A DNA stretch of 60,459 nt from Nocardiopsis sp. CNR-923 (GTDB lineage Bacteria > Actinomycetota > Actinomycetes > Streptosporangiales > Streptosporangiaceae), in the NCBI RefSeq assembly GCF_001942255.1, contig NZ_MKKC01000077.1:1-60459 (forward strand), read 5' to 3'. Under the pieces are notes generated by a model. The model worked only from the letters and a program-made list of their open reading frames with translations. It was not told the origin of the DNA and ran no database searches. Below, in pieces: positions 40,534 through 50,778 of the stretch (position 1 is the stretch's first letter; each line of letters opens with the position of its first letter). A program made the translations under genes and the position numbers.

Positions 40534-40757
40534 GGGGAAGTCCTTCGGAAGAGAGGCCGGGTACACCGGTGACCCTGCGCGCACAGCCACCAACCGAACC
40601 CAATCTAGCCGACCGGCGGGACCCGCCGGACGGCGCCGACCGCACGCCTGGGTTCCCGGGACGGTCGCGCGTGTCGGGACGATCTGTGCCAAGGTGAGAC
40701 CGTGGGCGGGCGGCGTCCACCGGGTCGAACGGCGTTCTCGACGGGAGTGCGGGCGAG

Positions 40758-41432
40758 GTGCACATCGTGATCATGGGGTGTGGGCGGGTGGGCTCCACCC
40801 TCGCGCACACACTGGTGGACCTGGGTCACTCGGTCGCGGTGATCGACCAGGACCCCGACGCGTTCCGACGGCTGCGCGGCACGGTGTCCAAGCACGCGGT
40901 CCGGGGTGTGGGGCACGACCGGGAAGTCCTACTCGCGGCGGGGATCGACCACGCCGGCGCCTTCGCCGCGGTGAGCAACGGCGACAACTCCAACATCATC
41001 GCCGCCCGGGTGGCACGCGAGACCTACGGCGTGCCGCACGTCGTCGCGCGCATCTACGACCCGCGCCGCGCCGAGGTCTACCAGCGTCTTGGCATCCCGA
41101 CCGTGGGGACGGTGCGCTGGACCGCGGACACGATCCTGCGCCGTATGGTCCCCGGCGACGAGCGGCTGGCCGCCGGGCCCGAGTGGCACGACGCCTCCGG
41201 CACCCTGGCCATGAACGAGCTGACGCTCCCCCCGAGCTGGGTCGGACGCAGGGTGGCCGATCTGGAGGCACGGACCCCAGTCCGGGTCGTGTACCTGACC
41301 CGGGACGGCTCCATCCTGCTGGCGCGCTCCGACGAGCCCTTGACCGAGGGCGACGTCCTGCACGTGGTCGCGCACGGCCGCGACCTCGACCAGCTGCGCC
41401 TCGACACCGGTGAAGAGACGGGACACGAGTGA
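40758..41432 (+). CDS. trkA: TrkA-type potassium uptake regulatory subunit (first)
   Basis: A 224-aa cytosolic regulator. The TrkA_N Rossmann domain begins VHIVIMGCGRVGSTLAHTLV with the NAD-binding glycines and acid VIDQDPDAFRRL; a TrkA_C domain follows (about residues 145-215, NELTLPPSWVGRRVADLE). It gates Trk/Ktr-type K+ transporters in response to nucleotides. It is followed after one base by a second TrkA gene, as in the mycobacterial ceoB-ceoC pair. No TrkH/TrkG membrane subunit is adjacent. Confidence 0.9.
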   Translation: MHIVIMGCGRVGSTLAHTLVDLGHSVAVIDQDPDAFRRLRGTVSKHAVRGVGHDREVLLAAGIDHAGAFAAVSNGDNSNIIAARVARETYGVPHVVARIYDPRRAEVYQRLGIPTVGTVRWTADTILRRMVPGDERLAAGPEWHDASGTLAMNELTLPPSWVGRRVADLEARTPVRVVYLTRDGSILLARSDEPLTEGDVLHVVAHGRDLDQLRLDTGEETGHE

Positions 41433-41433
41433 G

Positions 41434-42125
41434 ATGCGGATCGCCATCGCGGGAGCGGGCAGCGTGGGCCGTTCCATCGCCACCGAACTGGCCGCCAGCG
41501 GCCACGACGTGCTGCTGATCGACCGGGACACCCGGGCGATCGGCGTCGACGACCTCCCCCAGGTGGAGTGGCTGCTCGCCGACGCGTGCGAGCTGGCCAG
41601 CCTGGAGGACGCCCGTCTGGGCGACGCCGACGTGGTGATCGCGCCAGCAGCGACGACAAGGTCAACCTCGTGGTGTCGCTGCTGGCCAAGACCGAGTTCG
41701 GTGTGGACCGGGTGATCGCCCGGATCAACGAGCCCGACAACGAGTGGCTGTTCAACGAGTCGTGGGGCGTGGACCTGGCGGTCTCCCCGCCACGGCTGAT
41801 CGCGGATCTGGTCGAGGGGGTCACCGACGACGAGCTGGCCGAGGAGGGCGCCCTGCCGCCGTTGCCGGGCGCGGAGATCGCCGAGTCCGTGCTGCACGCC
41901 GCCAGTCCGTTCGTGGGCGGGCCCGAGAGTGCCATGACCGGGCGCCTTCCCGAGGGCGTGGCGCTGGTCGCGGTGGTCGGTCCGGGCGGTGTGCGCCCGC
42001 CCGACCCGGCACGCACCCTGACGGTGGGCAACACGGTGGTCTTCCTCGCCGAACCGGAGGCGCTGGGACCCCTGGAGGCCCTGCTCGGCCCGGCCGACGG
42101 CGGCGCGCCGGACCAGAGCGACTAG
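41434..42125 (+). CDS. TrkA-type potassium uptake regulatory subunit (second), frame interrupted
   Basis: About 230 aa, starting MRIAIAGAGSVGRSIATELA (NAD site) with VLLIDRDTRAI. One base is missing near 41645, after which SSDDKVNLVVSLLAKTEFGV continues. The TrkA_C part is near the end (SAMTGRLPEGVALVAVVGPG). It likely pairs with the preceding TrkA in a heteromeric ring. Its TAG stop shares the palindromic CTAG with the stop of the convergent DUF3159 gene, so the two genes overlap by four bases at their 3' ends. Confidence 0.87.
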
Positions 42126-42894
42126 CGACCGCCGTCGCCCTGCTCCGGGTCCCGCGGCCCGGGGTCGGCACGGTTCACCAGGGGGGTTCGGCCCCGCGCA
42201 AGGACCCACACCATGGCGGCGAACGCGGCCACCTGGAGCGGCCAGCCCATCGCGACCTTGGCCAGACCGAGGAGGGCGAAGGTGTCGGCGACGTCGTGGT
42301 GGTCGAGCAGCCACAGCGGATACTGCACGATCACCCGGATCACGCACGGCAGGACCAGCAGCCACGTCAGCCGGGAGGACAGCCTGACCACGGCCGGGTT
42401 GGCCCGCCAGGAGGTGAAGTCCTCCCTGTCGCCGATGAACGGGCCGATCATGAGGCCGATCGCGGGCCAGCGCACGAGCACGGACAGACTCAGGACCACG
42501 GCGTAGACCGCGTTGTAGATGACACCGGGCAGGAACGCGTCGGCCGCCTCGCCGCTACGCATGGCGAAGACCGCCGCGATGCCGATGCCGAACAGACTGG
42601 TGAGGACGTACTGCACCGACGAGCGCTGGACCAGGCGGAGCACGCCCAGCAGCAGCGCGGCCGCCACACCGGCGATGATCGACTGCCGCAGGTCGGACAA
42701 CGCCACGTAGGACAGGGTGAAGGAGAGGGTGGGCACGGCGGTCTCGACCATGCCGCGCTTGCCCCCCAGTGCCTTGGCCAGCTGGAACGTACGAGCGCCT
42801 CGACGGTGTCCTCGGTGACCTTGGGCGTGTCCGCCCCGTCGCCGTCCCCGGTCGGCCCGGCGGTCTCCCCGGAGGCCCGCTGCTGGTCTGTCAT
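42122..42894 (-). CDS. DUF3159 membrane protein, frame interrupted
   Basis: About 257 aa with around six helices, for example RQSIIAGVAAALLLGVLRLV and GLMIGPFIGDREDFTSWRAN, typical of actinobacterial DUF3159 proteins of unknown function. ATG 42894 has GGGAGCGGG in front and begins MTDQQRASGETAGPTGDG, a disordered acidic leader. One base is missing near 42790 at the leader/membrane border, where FQLAKALGGKRGMVETAVP follows. Neighbouring TrkA genes on the other strand are a conserved context. Confidence 0.82.
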
Positions 42895-43260
42895 CCCGCT
42901 CCCGGTCGCTGCTCGTCGTGTCCGGTCGGAGCCGCCCTCGCACGGGTCCGGCGCCACCCGTCCAGCCTAGTCCACGCGTCCGCGCCGCCCCGGGGCGCAC
43001 GGCGGACGCGGTGGGTCCCGGGACCTCGCTCCGTCCCATCCCGTCCCGGTTCGCCCGCCCTTGACGTGTGCCCGGTGTCACATCTGGCGACCTTCGCCGC
43101 GAGTCCGTACCCTGGCGGCGCCGACCCCGTCGCCCAGATCTCCATCAGCGACCGGAGCGCCCCGGAGGGTCGGGGGGCCGTTCCTCCGAAGTCAGCGAAG
43201 TCAGCACCCCGTCAGCCACACCCGGCCCTCCCAGGCCGATCAACAACGTACGGAGATCCC
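42895..43260 (+). other. Divergent intergenic region, no gene seen
   Basis: The 366 nt between DUF3159 and the serpin hold promoter space for both genes. A TTGACG hexamer at 43061-43066 has no convincing partner -10. A 9-bp tandem repeat GAAGTCAGC occurs at 43188-43205, about 55 nt before the serpin ATG. I see no ORF with coding bias. Confidence 0.5.
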
Positions 43261-44363
43261 ATGAGGTTGTCCGACCCGCCGAGAACCGACCACCTCGCGT
43301 TCGCCGCCGCCCTGGACCGGGTCCTGGCCGCCCCGGACGCCTCACACGTCTGGTCCCCGCACTCGGTCGGCACGGTGCTGGGCGTGCTCGCGTCCGGCGC
43401 GGCGGCCGGACCCGTGACGAGCTGGAGCTGCTGCTCGGTCGGAACGTCCCCGTCCACCTGGCCGCGTTGGACGCGGCGGTCTCGGCCGCCGAAGGTCTGG
43501 AGCTGGCCACCCTCAACGGCCTGTACGTGCCCGACGACCTGCGCGTGCGGCCCACCTTCGCCGGGCAGGTGCGCGCCCGGCCCGGCGTCGAGGTGGAGGG
43601 GGTCGGCTTCGCTCGCGATCCGGAGGGGGTGCGCCGACGGGTCAACGGCCGGGTGTCCGAGGTGACCCGGGGCCTGGTCCCCGAACTGCTGCGCGCCGGC
43701 TCGGTGCGCCCCGACACACGACTGCTCCTGGTCAACGCGCTGTGGGTCGCGATGGTGTGGATCGGTTCCTTCGCCTCGGACGCCACGCGCGGGCGGACCT
43801 TCCGCGCTCCCGCCGGTCCCCGCGAGGTACCCACCATGCACCGCCGGGAGGACATGGCCTACGCGGAGGCGGCGGGGTGGCGAATGGTCGGGTTGGCGGG
43901 TGAGCACGGCCTGACCCTGGACGTGCTGCTGCCCGAGGACCCCTCGTCCGCGCCGCCGACGCCGGACGCGGCGGCCCTGGCCGACCTGTACCGGGCGCGC
44001 CGCCTCCGTGAGGTGGAGTTGGCGCTGCCCCGCTTCTCGGTGGGGACCGACACCCAGCTCCTGGCACCCCTGGCGGAGCTGGGCGTCACCAGGCTGGCCG
44101 GTGACCGCGCCCGGTTCGACGGAATCAGCGACGAGCCGCTCCGGGTGGAGGGGATTCTGCACCAGGCCGTGCTGAGGGTGGACGAGAAGGGAGCCGAGGG
44201 CGCCGCCGCCACCGCCGCGGTGACGGTGATGTCGGCGATCGTGCCCTCTCCGCCCGTGGAGTTCACCGTCGACCGGCCGTTCGCGTTCGTTCTCCGGCTC
44301 GGCGAGGCGATCCTGTTCCTGGGCCGCGTCGCCGACCCCGTGGACCCCGGTGCCGCCTCCTGA
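43261..44363 (+). CDS. Serpin (serine protease inhibitor), frame interrupted
   Basis: About 367 aa with serpin elements: DASHVWSPHSVGTVLGVLAS (helix B region), LLLVNALWVAMVW, and the C-terminal VEGILHQAVLRVDEKGAEGA followed by the reactive-loop stretch ATAAVTVMSAIVPSPP and VDRPFAFVLR. The small residues of the hinge indicate an inhibitory serpin; the scissile bond probably falls within VMSAI. One base is missing near 43420 before TRDELELLLG. There is no signal peptide, so it would act inside the cell or be released otherwise. Serpins are rare in bacteria but known in Thermobifida (thermopin), a related family. ATG has CGGAGATCCC. Confidence 0.85.
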
Positions 44364-44486
44364 GCACCGCCACCTGGTTCGACCGTCATTCCCCCGTCCA
44401 GGTGAGGAGCGACCCATCGCTGGGCCCGTCCCACACCGGCGGCCCGGGCAGCTCGTGCGCGTGCGCACCGACGCCTGAGCCGGACC

Positions 44487-45227
44487 TCACACGTCGAAGA
44501 CCTCGAACTCCGTGGCCAGCGCCGCACCCACGCGGCGGCCCGCCTCCGCGGCGGCGCTGGACAGGAAGGACTTCTGGTCGAAGCCGTCCAGGCCGGCCAG
44601 ATACACCTCGTGCGCGTCGAGCGACGCCACCCCCGCGGCCAGGTCGGCCTCGCCCAGTTCCACGAAGTGCGTGGAGCGGGGCGAGGCTCCGAAGGCCACG
44701 AAGCGCACCCCGGACCACGGTTCGACGCCGTCGCCGAGCTGGTCGGCGAACACCCACCGGTTGGCGGCGTCGCGGACCGCGTCGAGCAGGGCGGGGCCGA
44801 GCACCCGGTGGTCGGCGTGGTTGAACGAGGTGCCGCCCGGGAAGGCCTCGCGGAAGTTGACGGACACGATGACGTCGGGGCGGTGCCGCCGGATCGCTTC
44901 GGCGAGCGCGCGCCGCAGGGAGAGCCCGTACTCCAGGGCGCCGTCCGCGAACTCAAGGAACTCCACGGTCTCGGCGCCCACGATCGCGGCCGACGCGCGT
45001 TGTTCCGCCATGCGCACGGGACCGCACTGCTCCGGCGGCAGGGAGTCGATGCCCGCCTCACCCCGGGTGACCATGAGTTCGACCACGCTCTTGCCCTGAG
45101 CGGTCCAGCGGGCGATCGCCGACGACACCCCGAACTCCAGGTCGTCGGGGTGCGCCACGACCGCCAGGGCCCGGTTCCAGTTCTCGGGGAGCGGCCGGGG
45201 GGCGCGGTTGTCGTTCGTGTCCGTCAT
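44487..45227 (-). CDS. PIG-L/LmbE family deacetylase
   Basis: A 246-aa zinc enzyme. The metal-binding AVVAHPDDLEFGVSSAIARW and the later FNHADHRVLGPALLDAV give the HPDD...H pattern. The family removes N-acetyl groups from glucosaminyl compounds, including mycothiol and antibiotic intermediates; the substrate is not evident. Neither mycothiol nor antibiotic genes are adjacent. Start chosen at ATG 45227 (MTDTNDNRAPRPLPENW), which has an AGGGTG site; ATG 45233 is possible. Confidence 0.85.
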   Translation of the reverse strand: MTDTNDNRAPRPLPENWNRALAVVAHPDDLEFGVSSAIARWTAQGKSVVELMVTRGEAGIDSLPPEQCGPVRMAEQRASAAIVGAETVEFLEFADGALEYGLSLRRALAEAIRRHRPDVIVSVNFREAFPGGTSFNHADHRVLGPALLDAVRDAANRWVFADQLGDGVEPWSGVRFVAFGASPRSTHFVELGEADLAAGVASLDAHEVYLAGLDGFDQKSFLSSAAAEAGRRVGAALATEFEVFDV

Positions 45228-45267
45228 GACCATCACCCTACGCCGCCCCGGCACGCCTTCCGATGGT

Positions 45268-46116
45268 TCAGGAGCCCTCGGCCTCGTCGGGAGTCCGCCC
45301 GGCCTGACCCGCGCTGGCCGAGCCGTTCGGGGAGCTCCCGGCGTTGCCGCGCTGGGCCGCGCGATGCGCGTTGCGCTCCTTGACCGCGGCGGCCATCCGC
45401 TCCTGAAGCTGCTTGGGCACGGTGATCTCCAGCAGCTCGCTGGGCGGCACCGGCTGTTCGCCGCGGACCACGACGATGTTGGCGAACAGCTGCTCGGCCT
45501 CGGCCATCATCTCGGGCTTGGAGGCGCCCTCGCCGCGGATCACGCCGCGCAGGACCCAGCGCGGGCCGTCCACTCCGATGAACCGCACCCGCTGACCCAG
45601 CTGCCTGCCGTCCTCGGTCTTCTTCCCCTGGACCGGGATGACGGCCTGGAGTTCGGGGCCGAAGGTGCCCGAGTGCTCCTCGGCCTGGCCTCCCTGCTTG
45701 GTGACCTGCTCGCGCAGCTCCTCGCGCATCTCGTCCCACAACCCCGAGGACTTGGGGGCCGCGAAAGGCTGCACCTGGAGCGCGGTCTTGCCGCGCACGA
45801 GGGTGACACCGATGATCTTCTGCCTGCCCCTGGCGTCCTGGGCGACGTTCACCTGGATGTCGGTGCCCTGCTCCATGGGCAGTTTGAGGCTGCCCAGGTC
45901 CATGCGCCGGGCCTCGGGGACATCCTCGGTGGAGTCCCAGGGGCCGGTGGCCCGGTGACGGTCGGCCTCCTTGGCCACCTGCTCGGTCGGCCGCTCGGGC
46001 TCGATCTCGTTGTCGAAGGAGACCTCTCCCGCGGCGCCGTTCCGCCGAGCGGCGGACCCGGTCTCCGCGGCTCTGCCGGTCTTGTCGTCCCGCTTCCTAC
46101 GGCGGCGTCCAAACAC
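45268..46116 (-). CDS. DUF3710 family protein
   Basis: A 282-aa conserved actinobacterial protein found beside dut in many genomes. The N-terminus VFGRRRRKRDDKTGRAAETG is basic and disordered. The core, about residues 60-245, includes RRMDLGSLKLPMEQGTDIQV, VRFIGVDGPRWVLRGVIRG and EQLFANIVVVRGEQPVPP. The function is unknown. GTG 46116 is preferred because family members begin MFGRR; GTG 46125 is an alternative with a closer GGAGAG. It lies 58 nt downstream of dut on the same strand. Confidence 0.85.
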   Translation of the reverse strand: MFGRRRRKRDDKTGRAAETGSAARRNGAAGEVSFDNEIEPERPTEQVAKEADRHRATGPWDSTEDVPEARRMDLGSLKLPMEQGTDIQVNVAQDARGRQKIIGVTLVRGKTALQVQPFAAPKSSGLWDEMREELREQVTKQGGQAEEHSGTFGPELQAVIPVQGKKTEDGRQLGQRVRFIGVDGPRWVLRGVIRGEGASKPEMMAEAEQLFANIVVVRGEQPVPPSELLEITVPKQLQERMAAAVKERNAHRAAQRGNAGSSPNGSASAGQAGRTPDEAEGS

Positions 46117-46174
46117 GCCCTTCACCTCTCCGCTTCCGTTGCTCCCCGGGTGACACCGGGATTTCGGGGCGACC

Positions 46175-46650
46175 TCACCGCAACGCGGCGTGGCCCCCGG
46201 TCGAACCGAACCCGCCAACTCCGCGCACCGACTCGGGGAGGGAGTCCGCCTCGGCGAACTCGGCCCGCTCCACACGCTGGACGACCAGCTGCGCGACGCG
46301 GTCCCCGCGCGACAGGCGTACGGGGGTGTCCCGGTCGGTGTTGATGAGTGTCACCCTGATCTCGCCGCGGTACCCCGCGTCGACGGTGCCCGGCGCGTTG
46401 ACGATGGTCACGCCGCAGCGCGCCGCCAGCCCCGAACGCGGGTGGACGAACGCGGCGAACCCCTCTGGCAGGGCGATCGCCAGCCCGGTGGGAACCGTGG
46501 CCCGCTCACCGGGCGCGAGGTCGACGTCGACGGCGGTGTACAGGTCGCGCCCGCGTCGCCGGGGTGCGCGTACGCGGGCAGGGGAAGGCCGGGGTCCAGG
46601 CGGCGGACCGTGATCGGGATCCGTCCGCCTTCCAGGGATGAGGTACTCAC
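46175..46650 (-). CDS. dut: Deoxyuridine 5'-triphosphate nucleotidohydrolase, frame interrupted
   Basis: A 158-aa trimeric dUTPase that hydrolyses dUTP to dUMP. All five motifs are found once the frame is joined: AHPGDAGA(D)[37 protein letters not shown] and GFGSTGG. One base is missing near 46555, inside motif 1 (GGCGCGACCTG). The start GTG 46650 reads [20 protein letters not shown]. It is followed by DUF3710, the usual actinobacterial arrangement. Confidence 0.92.
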
Positions 46651-46793
46651 AACCGCTGAGCCTATCGCCCTTCGGGAGGTGCGCCCGGTGTCCGACGCCC
46701 CGGAGCGCGGGACGGACTCCGGCCGCGGCCGGACCCGGGACGCGCGAACGGGGGGCCGGGCGCCCGAGCCCAGCCCCCCTTCCGGCCTGGTCG

Positions 46794-49369
46794 TCAGTCC
46801 TGGGCGGACTCGGGCAGCGTCACCTCGACGGTCAGCTCGGCCTCGTCAGTGGCCTCGAAGTCGATCCCGGCGGCGCGGCCCGCGGCGGCGATGTCGCCGC
46901 TGGCCGCCCGGGCGGCCTCGACCCGCTTGCCCCAGACCCGAACCCGCTCGACCTCGGCACGCATGGACAACTTCGCCTCGGACTTGGCCTTGCGCACGGC
47001 GCGCAGCACCTCGGCGGTGGCGGCCAGTACGGCCGGGTCGCCGTCGACGGCGGCGGCGCGGTACTCGGCCGCCTCCGGCCAGGGCTGGGAGTGCACGGAG
47101 CCCTCCTGCCACCAGCTCCAGACCTCCTCGGTGACGAAGGGCAGGAACGGGGCGAACAGCCGGTGCAGGGCGCCCAGGGCGATGAGCAGGGCCGCGCGCG
47201 CGAGGCGCCCTCGGTCGACCCGGTGTCGTAGGCACGGGCCTTGACCAGCTCCAGGTAGTCGTCGCACAAGTCCCAGAAGAACCGCTCGGCGCGCTCCAGG
47301 GCCCGGGTGTGGTCGTAGGCCCGAAAGGCGGCGGTGGCGTCCTCGACCACGTCCGCCAGGGTGGCCAGCATCGCGCGGTCCAGCGGCTCGGTGACCGCGG
47401 TCGGGTCGGTGACGGCGCCCTCACCCGCGACCGACATGACGAACTTGCTGGCGTTGAGGATCTTGATGGACAGTCGTCGGCCGACCTTCATCTGGCCCTC
47501 GTCCATGGCGGTGTCGGTGCCCAGGCGCCCGCTGGCCGCCCAGTACCGGACCGCGTCGGAGCTGTACTTCTCCAGCAGCGCGACCGGCGTGACGACGTTG
47601 CCCTTGGACTTGGACATCTTCTTGCGGTCCGGGTCCAGGATCCAGCCGGAGACGCCGGTGGTGCTCCAGGGCAGGGCGCCGTTCTCGAAGTGGGCGCGCA
47701 CGACCGTGGAGAACAGCCACGTGCGGATGATGTCCTGCCCCTGGGGGCGGAAGTCCATCGGGAAGACGCGCCCGAACAGGTCGGGGTCGCGCTCCCATCC
47801 GGAGGCGATCTGCGGCGTCAGCGAGGATGTCGCCCAGGTGTCCATGACGTCGGGGTCGCCGATGAAGCCGCCCGCCTGGCCGCGCTGGTCCTCGGTGTGG
47901 CCCTCGGGCGTCTGCGAGCTGGGGTCGACCGGCAACTGGTCCTCGCGCGGCAGGATCGGCGCGTCGTAGCGGGGGTTGCCCTCGGCGTCGAGCGGATACC
48001 AGACCGGGAACGGCACGCCGAAGAAGCGCTGTCGGCTGATCAGCCAGTCGCCGTTGAGCCCGCCGACCCAGTTCTCGTACCGCGAGCGCATGTGCTCGGG
48101 GTGCCAGACGAGCTCGCGCCCGCGTTCGATGAGCGCCTCGCGCAAACCCTCGTCACGTCCGCCGTTGCGGATGTACCACTGACGGGTGGTGACGATCTCC
48201 AAGGGCTTGTCGCCCTTCTCGTAGAACTTCACCGGGTGCGTGATCGCGGTGGGCTCGCCGATGAGGTCGCCGCTGGCGCGCAACAGGGCGACCACGCGCT
48301 CGCGCGCGGTGTGGACGGTGGCGCCGACGAGGGAGGCGTAGGCCTCGCGTCCCTCGGGAGACTCCAGACCCTTGGGCGGGTCGGCCATGATGCGGCCGTC
48401 CCAGCCGATGATCGGCCGGGTCTCCAGTTGGAGCTCGCGCCACCAGGTGACGTCGGTGATGTCGCCGAAGGTGCAGATCATCGCGATGCCGGACCCCTTC
48501 TCGGGGTCGGCGAGGCGGTGCGGCCGGACCGGGACCTCGACGCCGAAGACCGGCGTGCGCACGGTGGTGCCGAACAGGTCCTGGTAGCGCTCGTCGTCGG
48601 GGTGGGCGACCAGGGCGACACAGGCCGCGAGCAGCTCGGGACGGGTGGTCTCGATGTGGACCGGGGTGCCGTCCGGCCGGTGGAAGGCGAGCCTGTGGTA
48701 GGCGCTGGGGCGCTCCCGGTCCTCCAGCTCGGCCTGGGCGACGGCGGTGCGGAACGTGACGTCCCACAGGGTGGGCGCCTCGGCCATGTAGGCCTCGCCG
48801 CGGGCCAGGTTGCGCAGGAAGGCGCGCTGGGCGGCGGCACGGGAGTCGTCGTCGATGGTGGCGTAGGTGTGCCGCCAGTCGACGCTCAGCCCGAGGCGGC
48901 GCCAGATCGACTCGAAGACCTTCTCGTCCTCTTCGGTGAGCTGGTCGCACAGCTCGATGAAGTTGCGGCGGGAGACGGGGATCTGCCGCTTGGGGTCGGG
49001 CTTGACCGGGGGCTGGAAGTCCGGGTCGTAGGGGATCGACGGGTCGCAGCGCACGCCGTAGTAGTTCTGGACGCGGCGTTCGGTGGGCAGACCGTTGTCG
49101 TCCCAGCCCATCGGGTAGAAGACGGCCTTGCCGTTCATCCGCTGGAAGCGGGCCACCGTGTCGGTGTGCGTGTAGGAGAACACGTGGCCGATGTGCAGCG
49201 AGCCCGAGACGGTGGGCGGCGGGGTGTCGATGGAGAAGACGTCCTCGCGGCCGCGGGTGCGGTCGAAGTGGTAGACGCCGGACTCATCCCATACGTCGAC
49301 CCACTTCGCCTCGATACCGTCCAGCGAAGGCTTGTCGGGCATGCGGAAGGAATGAGAGCGGTTGGTCAT
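46794..49369 (-). CDS. valS: Valyl-tRNA synthetase, frame interrupted
   Basis: About 858 aa, class I. The HIGH motif is [16 protein letters not shown], the KMSKS motif [15 protein letters not shown], and the editing domain has [20 protein letters not shown]. The segment [20 protein letters not shown] and the overall length place it in the shorter ValS subtype. One base is missing near 47205, in a CGCGCG run, after which [20 protein letters not shown] completes the anticodon-binding domain. There is no Shine-Dalgarno site: TACCAT lies exactly six bases before the ATG, as in leaderless transcripts. Confidence 0.92.
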
Positions 49370-49375
49370 GTGGCA

Positions 49376-49381
49376 ATGGTA
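49376..49381 (-). promoter_or_regulatory. -10 element giving a leaderless valS transcript
   Basis: TACCAT on the minus strand ends six nt before the valS ATG, so transcription would begin at or next to the A of ATG. No good -35 is visible. Confidence 0.5.
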
Positions 49382-49550
49382 GTCCGCTGGCGGCCGTGTT
49401 CGTTCCGCTTTCCCGGCGCTGCACCGCGGGCGCCAATACCCTACCCGGGTATCATGCGTGCTGGGGGCGTCCGTGAAAGGATCCCCACTACGGACACGGC
49501 GCGCCACGGGCGTGCCATCGAAGCCCAACGGAAACGGTGAACGAGACAAC

Positions 49551-49829
49551 ATGGCCAAGAAGGACGGCGGTGAACTCGCCCCCGCTCTGATCGGATTCGT
49601 GGCGGGGTTCGCCGCGGAGTACGTCACCCGCAAAGCCCTGACCTTCGCCTGGACCCGTGCCACCGGGGAGGAGCCCCCTACGGACATCGAGTCCCCCGAG
49701 GTCGGGCTCGGTCACGCCCTGGGGTGGGCCGTGGTGGCCGGTGTCGGCGTGGAGGTCGCCCGGGTGCTCGCCGTGCGCACCGCGCGCAAGGGGCTGACCC
49801 GGTCCGGCCGCGACGCGATCGAGGTCTGA
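49551..49829 (+). CDS. DUF4235 small membrane protein
   Basis: 92 aa, starting [20 protein letters not shown] with one hydrophobic segment, and a second near [20 protein letters not shown]. Family members are small actinobacterial membrane proteins of unknown function. ATG 49551 is preceded by AACGAGACAAC, a weak site. It is divergent from valS and convergent with DUF4193. Confidence 0.78.
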   Translation: MAKKDGGELAPALIGFVAGFAAEYVTRKALTFAWTRATGEEPPTDIESPEVGLGHALGWAVVAGVGVEVARVLAVRTARKGLTRSGRDAIEV

Positions 49830-49879
49830 CCCGGCCCCGCGGTCGGCTTCCGCGGCGGTACGCGGGCCCGGACGACACA

Positions 49880-49928
49880 CGGTGGACGGCCCACCGCACG
49901 CGGCACGCGTGTGGTCGGCCGTCCACCG
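49880..49928 (+). terminator. Bidirectional terminator between DUF4235 and DUF4193
   Basis: GGTGGACGGCC pairs perfectly with GGCCGTCCACC (12 bp with the closing C-G), enclosing a 25-nt loop that can itself fold. Confidence 0.65.
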
Positions 49929-50036
49929 CCGTGCGTGATGTCGGCGCCCGGCGCGACGGTCACCGCCGTGCGGGCCCCGGCGACGGGGGTTCGGCGGTGG
50001 GTACCGCGGACGGGGACGGTGGTCCGCCCCGTCCGC

Positions 50037-50333
50037 TCAGGCGCACTCCTTGCAGATCAGCTGCTTGTCACGCTGTTCGGCGAGCTGGCTGCGGTGGTGC
50101 ACCAGGAAGCACCGCGCGCAGGTGAACTCGTCGGCCTGACGCGGGAGGACGCGGACCGCGAGCTCCTCGCCGGACAGATCCGCGCCGGGCAGCTCCATAC
50201 CTTCGGCGACCTCGTCCGGGTCGGCGTCGATCGGCCCGGCGGCCTTCTCCCCGCGCCGCGCCTGCAACTCCTGGAGACTGTCCTCGTTGATTTCCTCGTC
50301 AGTCTTGCGCGGGCTGTCGTAGTCGGTGGCCAT
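50037..50333 (-). CDS. DUF4193 zinc-ribbon-like protein
   Basis: 98 aa, MATDYDSPRKTDEEINEDSL..., ending in a CxxC...CxxC pair (TCARCFLVHHRSQLAEQRDK then LICKEC) that should bind zinc. Highly conserved in Actinobacteria and usually near dut and the IMPase gene; function unknown. ATG 50333 is chosen to match homologues; ATG 50348 in the same frame is an alternative with a stronger G-rich site. Confidence 0.88.
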   Translation of the reverse strand: MATDYDSPRKTDEEINEDSLQELQARRGEKAAGPIDADPDEVAEGMELPGADLSGEELAVRVLPRQADEFTCARCFLVHHRSQLAEQRDKQLICKECA

Positions 50334-50778
50334 CTGTGCTAACTCCATCCCCCTCGTTCAGTGCCTCGTCGCGCGGGTGTAACGCTTGAGAGACCTTCGT
50401 TGTGCCCGGTTCCGCCGATGAGTTTTTCCGTTCCTGGCGAACCGTGCCCCCTCCCGGGTCACCGTCCACAGGTCAGCGGCACTCTCACGGGACCGTGACC
50501 GAAGGCGGCCATGGCGGCCACACCTCGGTCGGCTCCCCGTGTACTACCCGGTGTCGGACTCCCGCACGGGAGCCTGTTCGCCCATCCCGGACGAGCGCGG
50601 AACACTCCCCCACCGGTGGGCAATATCCAAGACATGCCCACGTCAGGAGGGATTCCCTCCGTGTCCACGCCCGGGGAAGCATACCCACCCGGAGTCGACG
50701 CTCGTGACAGGGGTGGGCGTGTCTTCGGACACGTATAGATACCACGAAGCGTGGCCTTGCGCAGCTCGCGCGCGGCAC
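50334..50778 (-). other. Intergenic region with small hairpins, no gene seen
   Basis: The 445 nt between DUF4193 and cutS include CCACG-AAG-CGTGG (50742-50754) and CGTGTC-TTCG-GACACG reduced to a 16-nt palindrome (50718-50733). Both lie just beyond the cutS stop and may terminate that operon. In the plus sense the second is a UUCG tetraloop. Possible frames here lack coding bias. Confidence 0.5.

Noticed and set aside
36370..40810. Very long open frames (for example 37538-40810 minus, 36370-39114 plus beyond 37577)
   Set aside because: They are antisense or out-of-frame shadows of the ABC, permease and methyltransferase genes; long stop-free frames are expected at this GC content and their products are Arg/Ala/Gly-rich without motifs.
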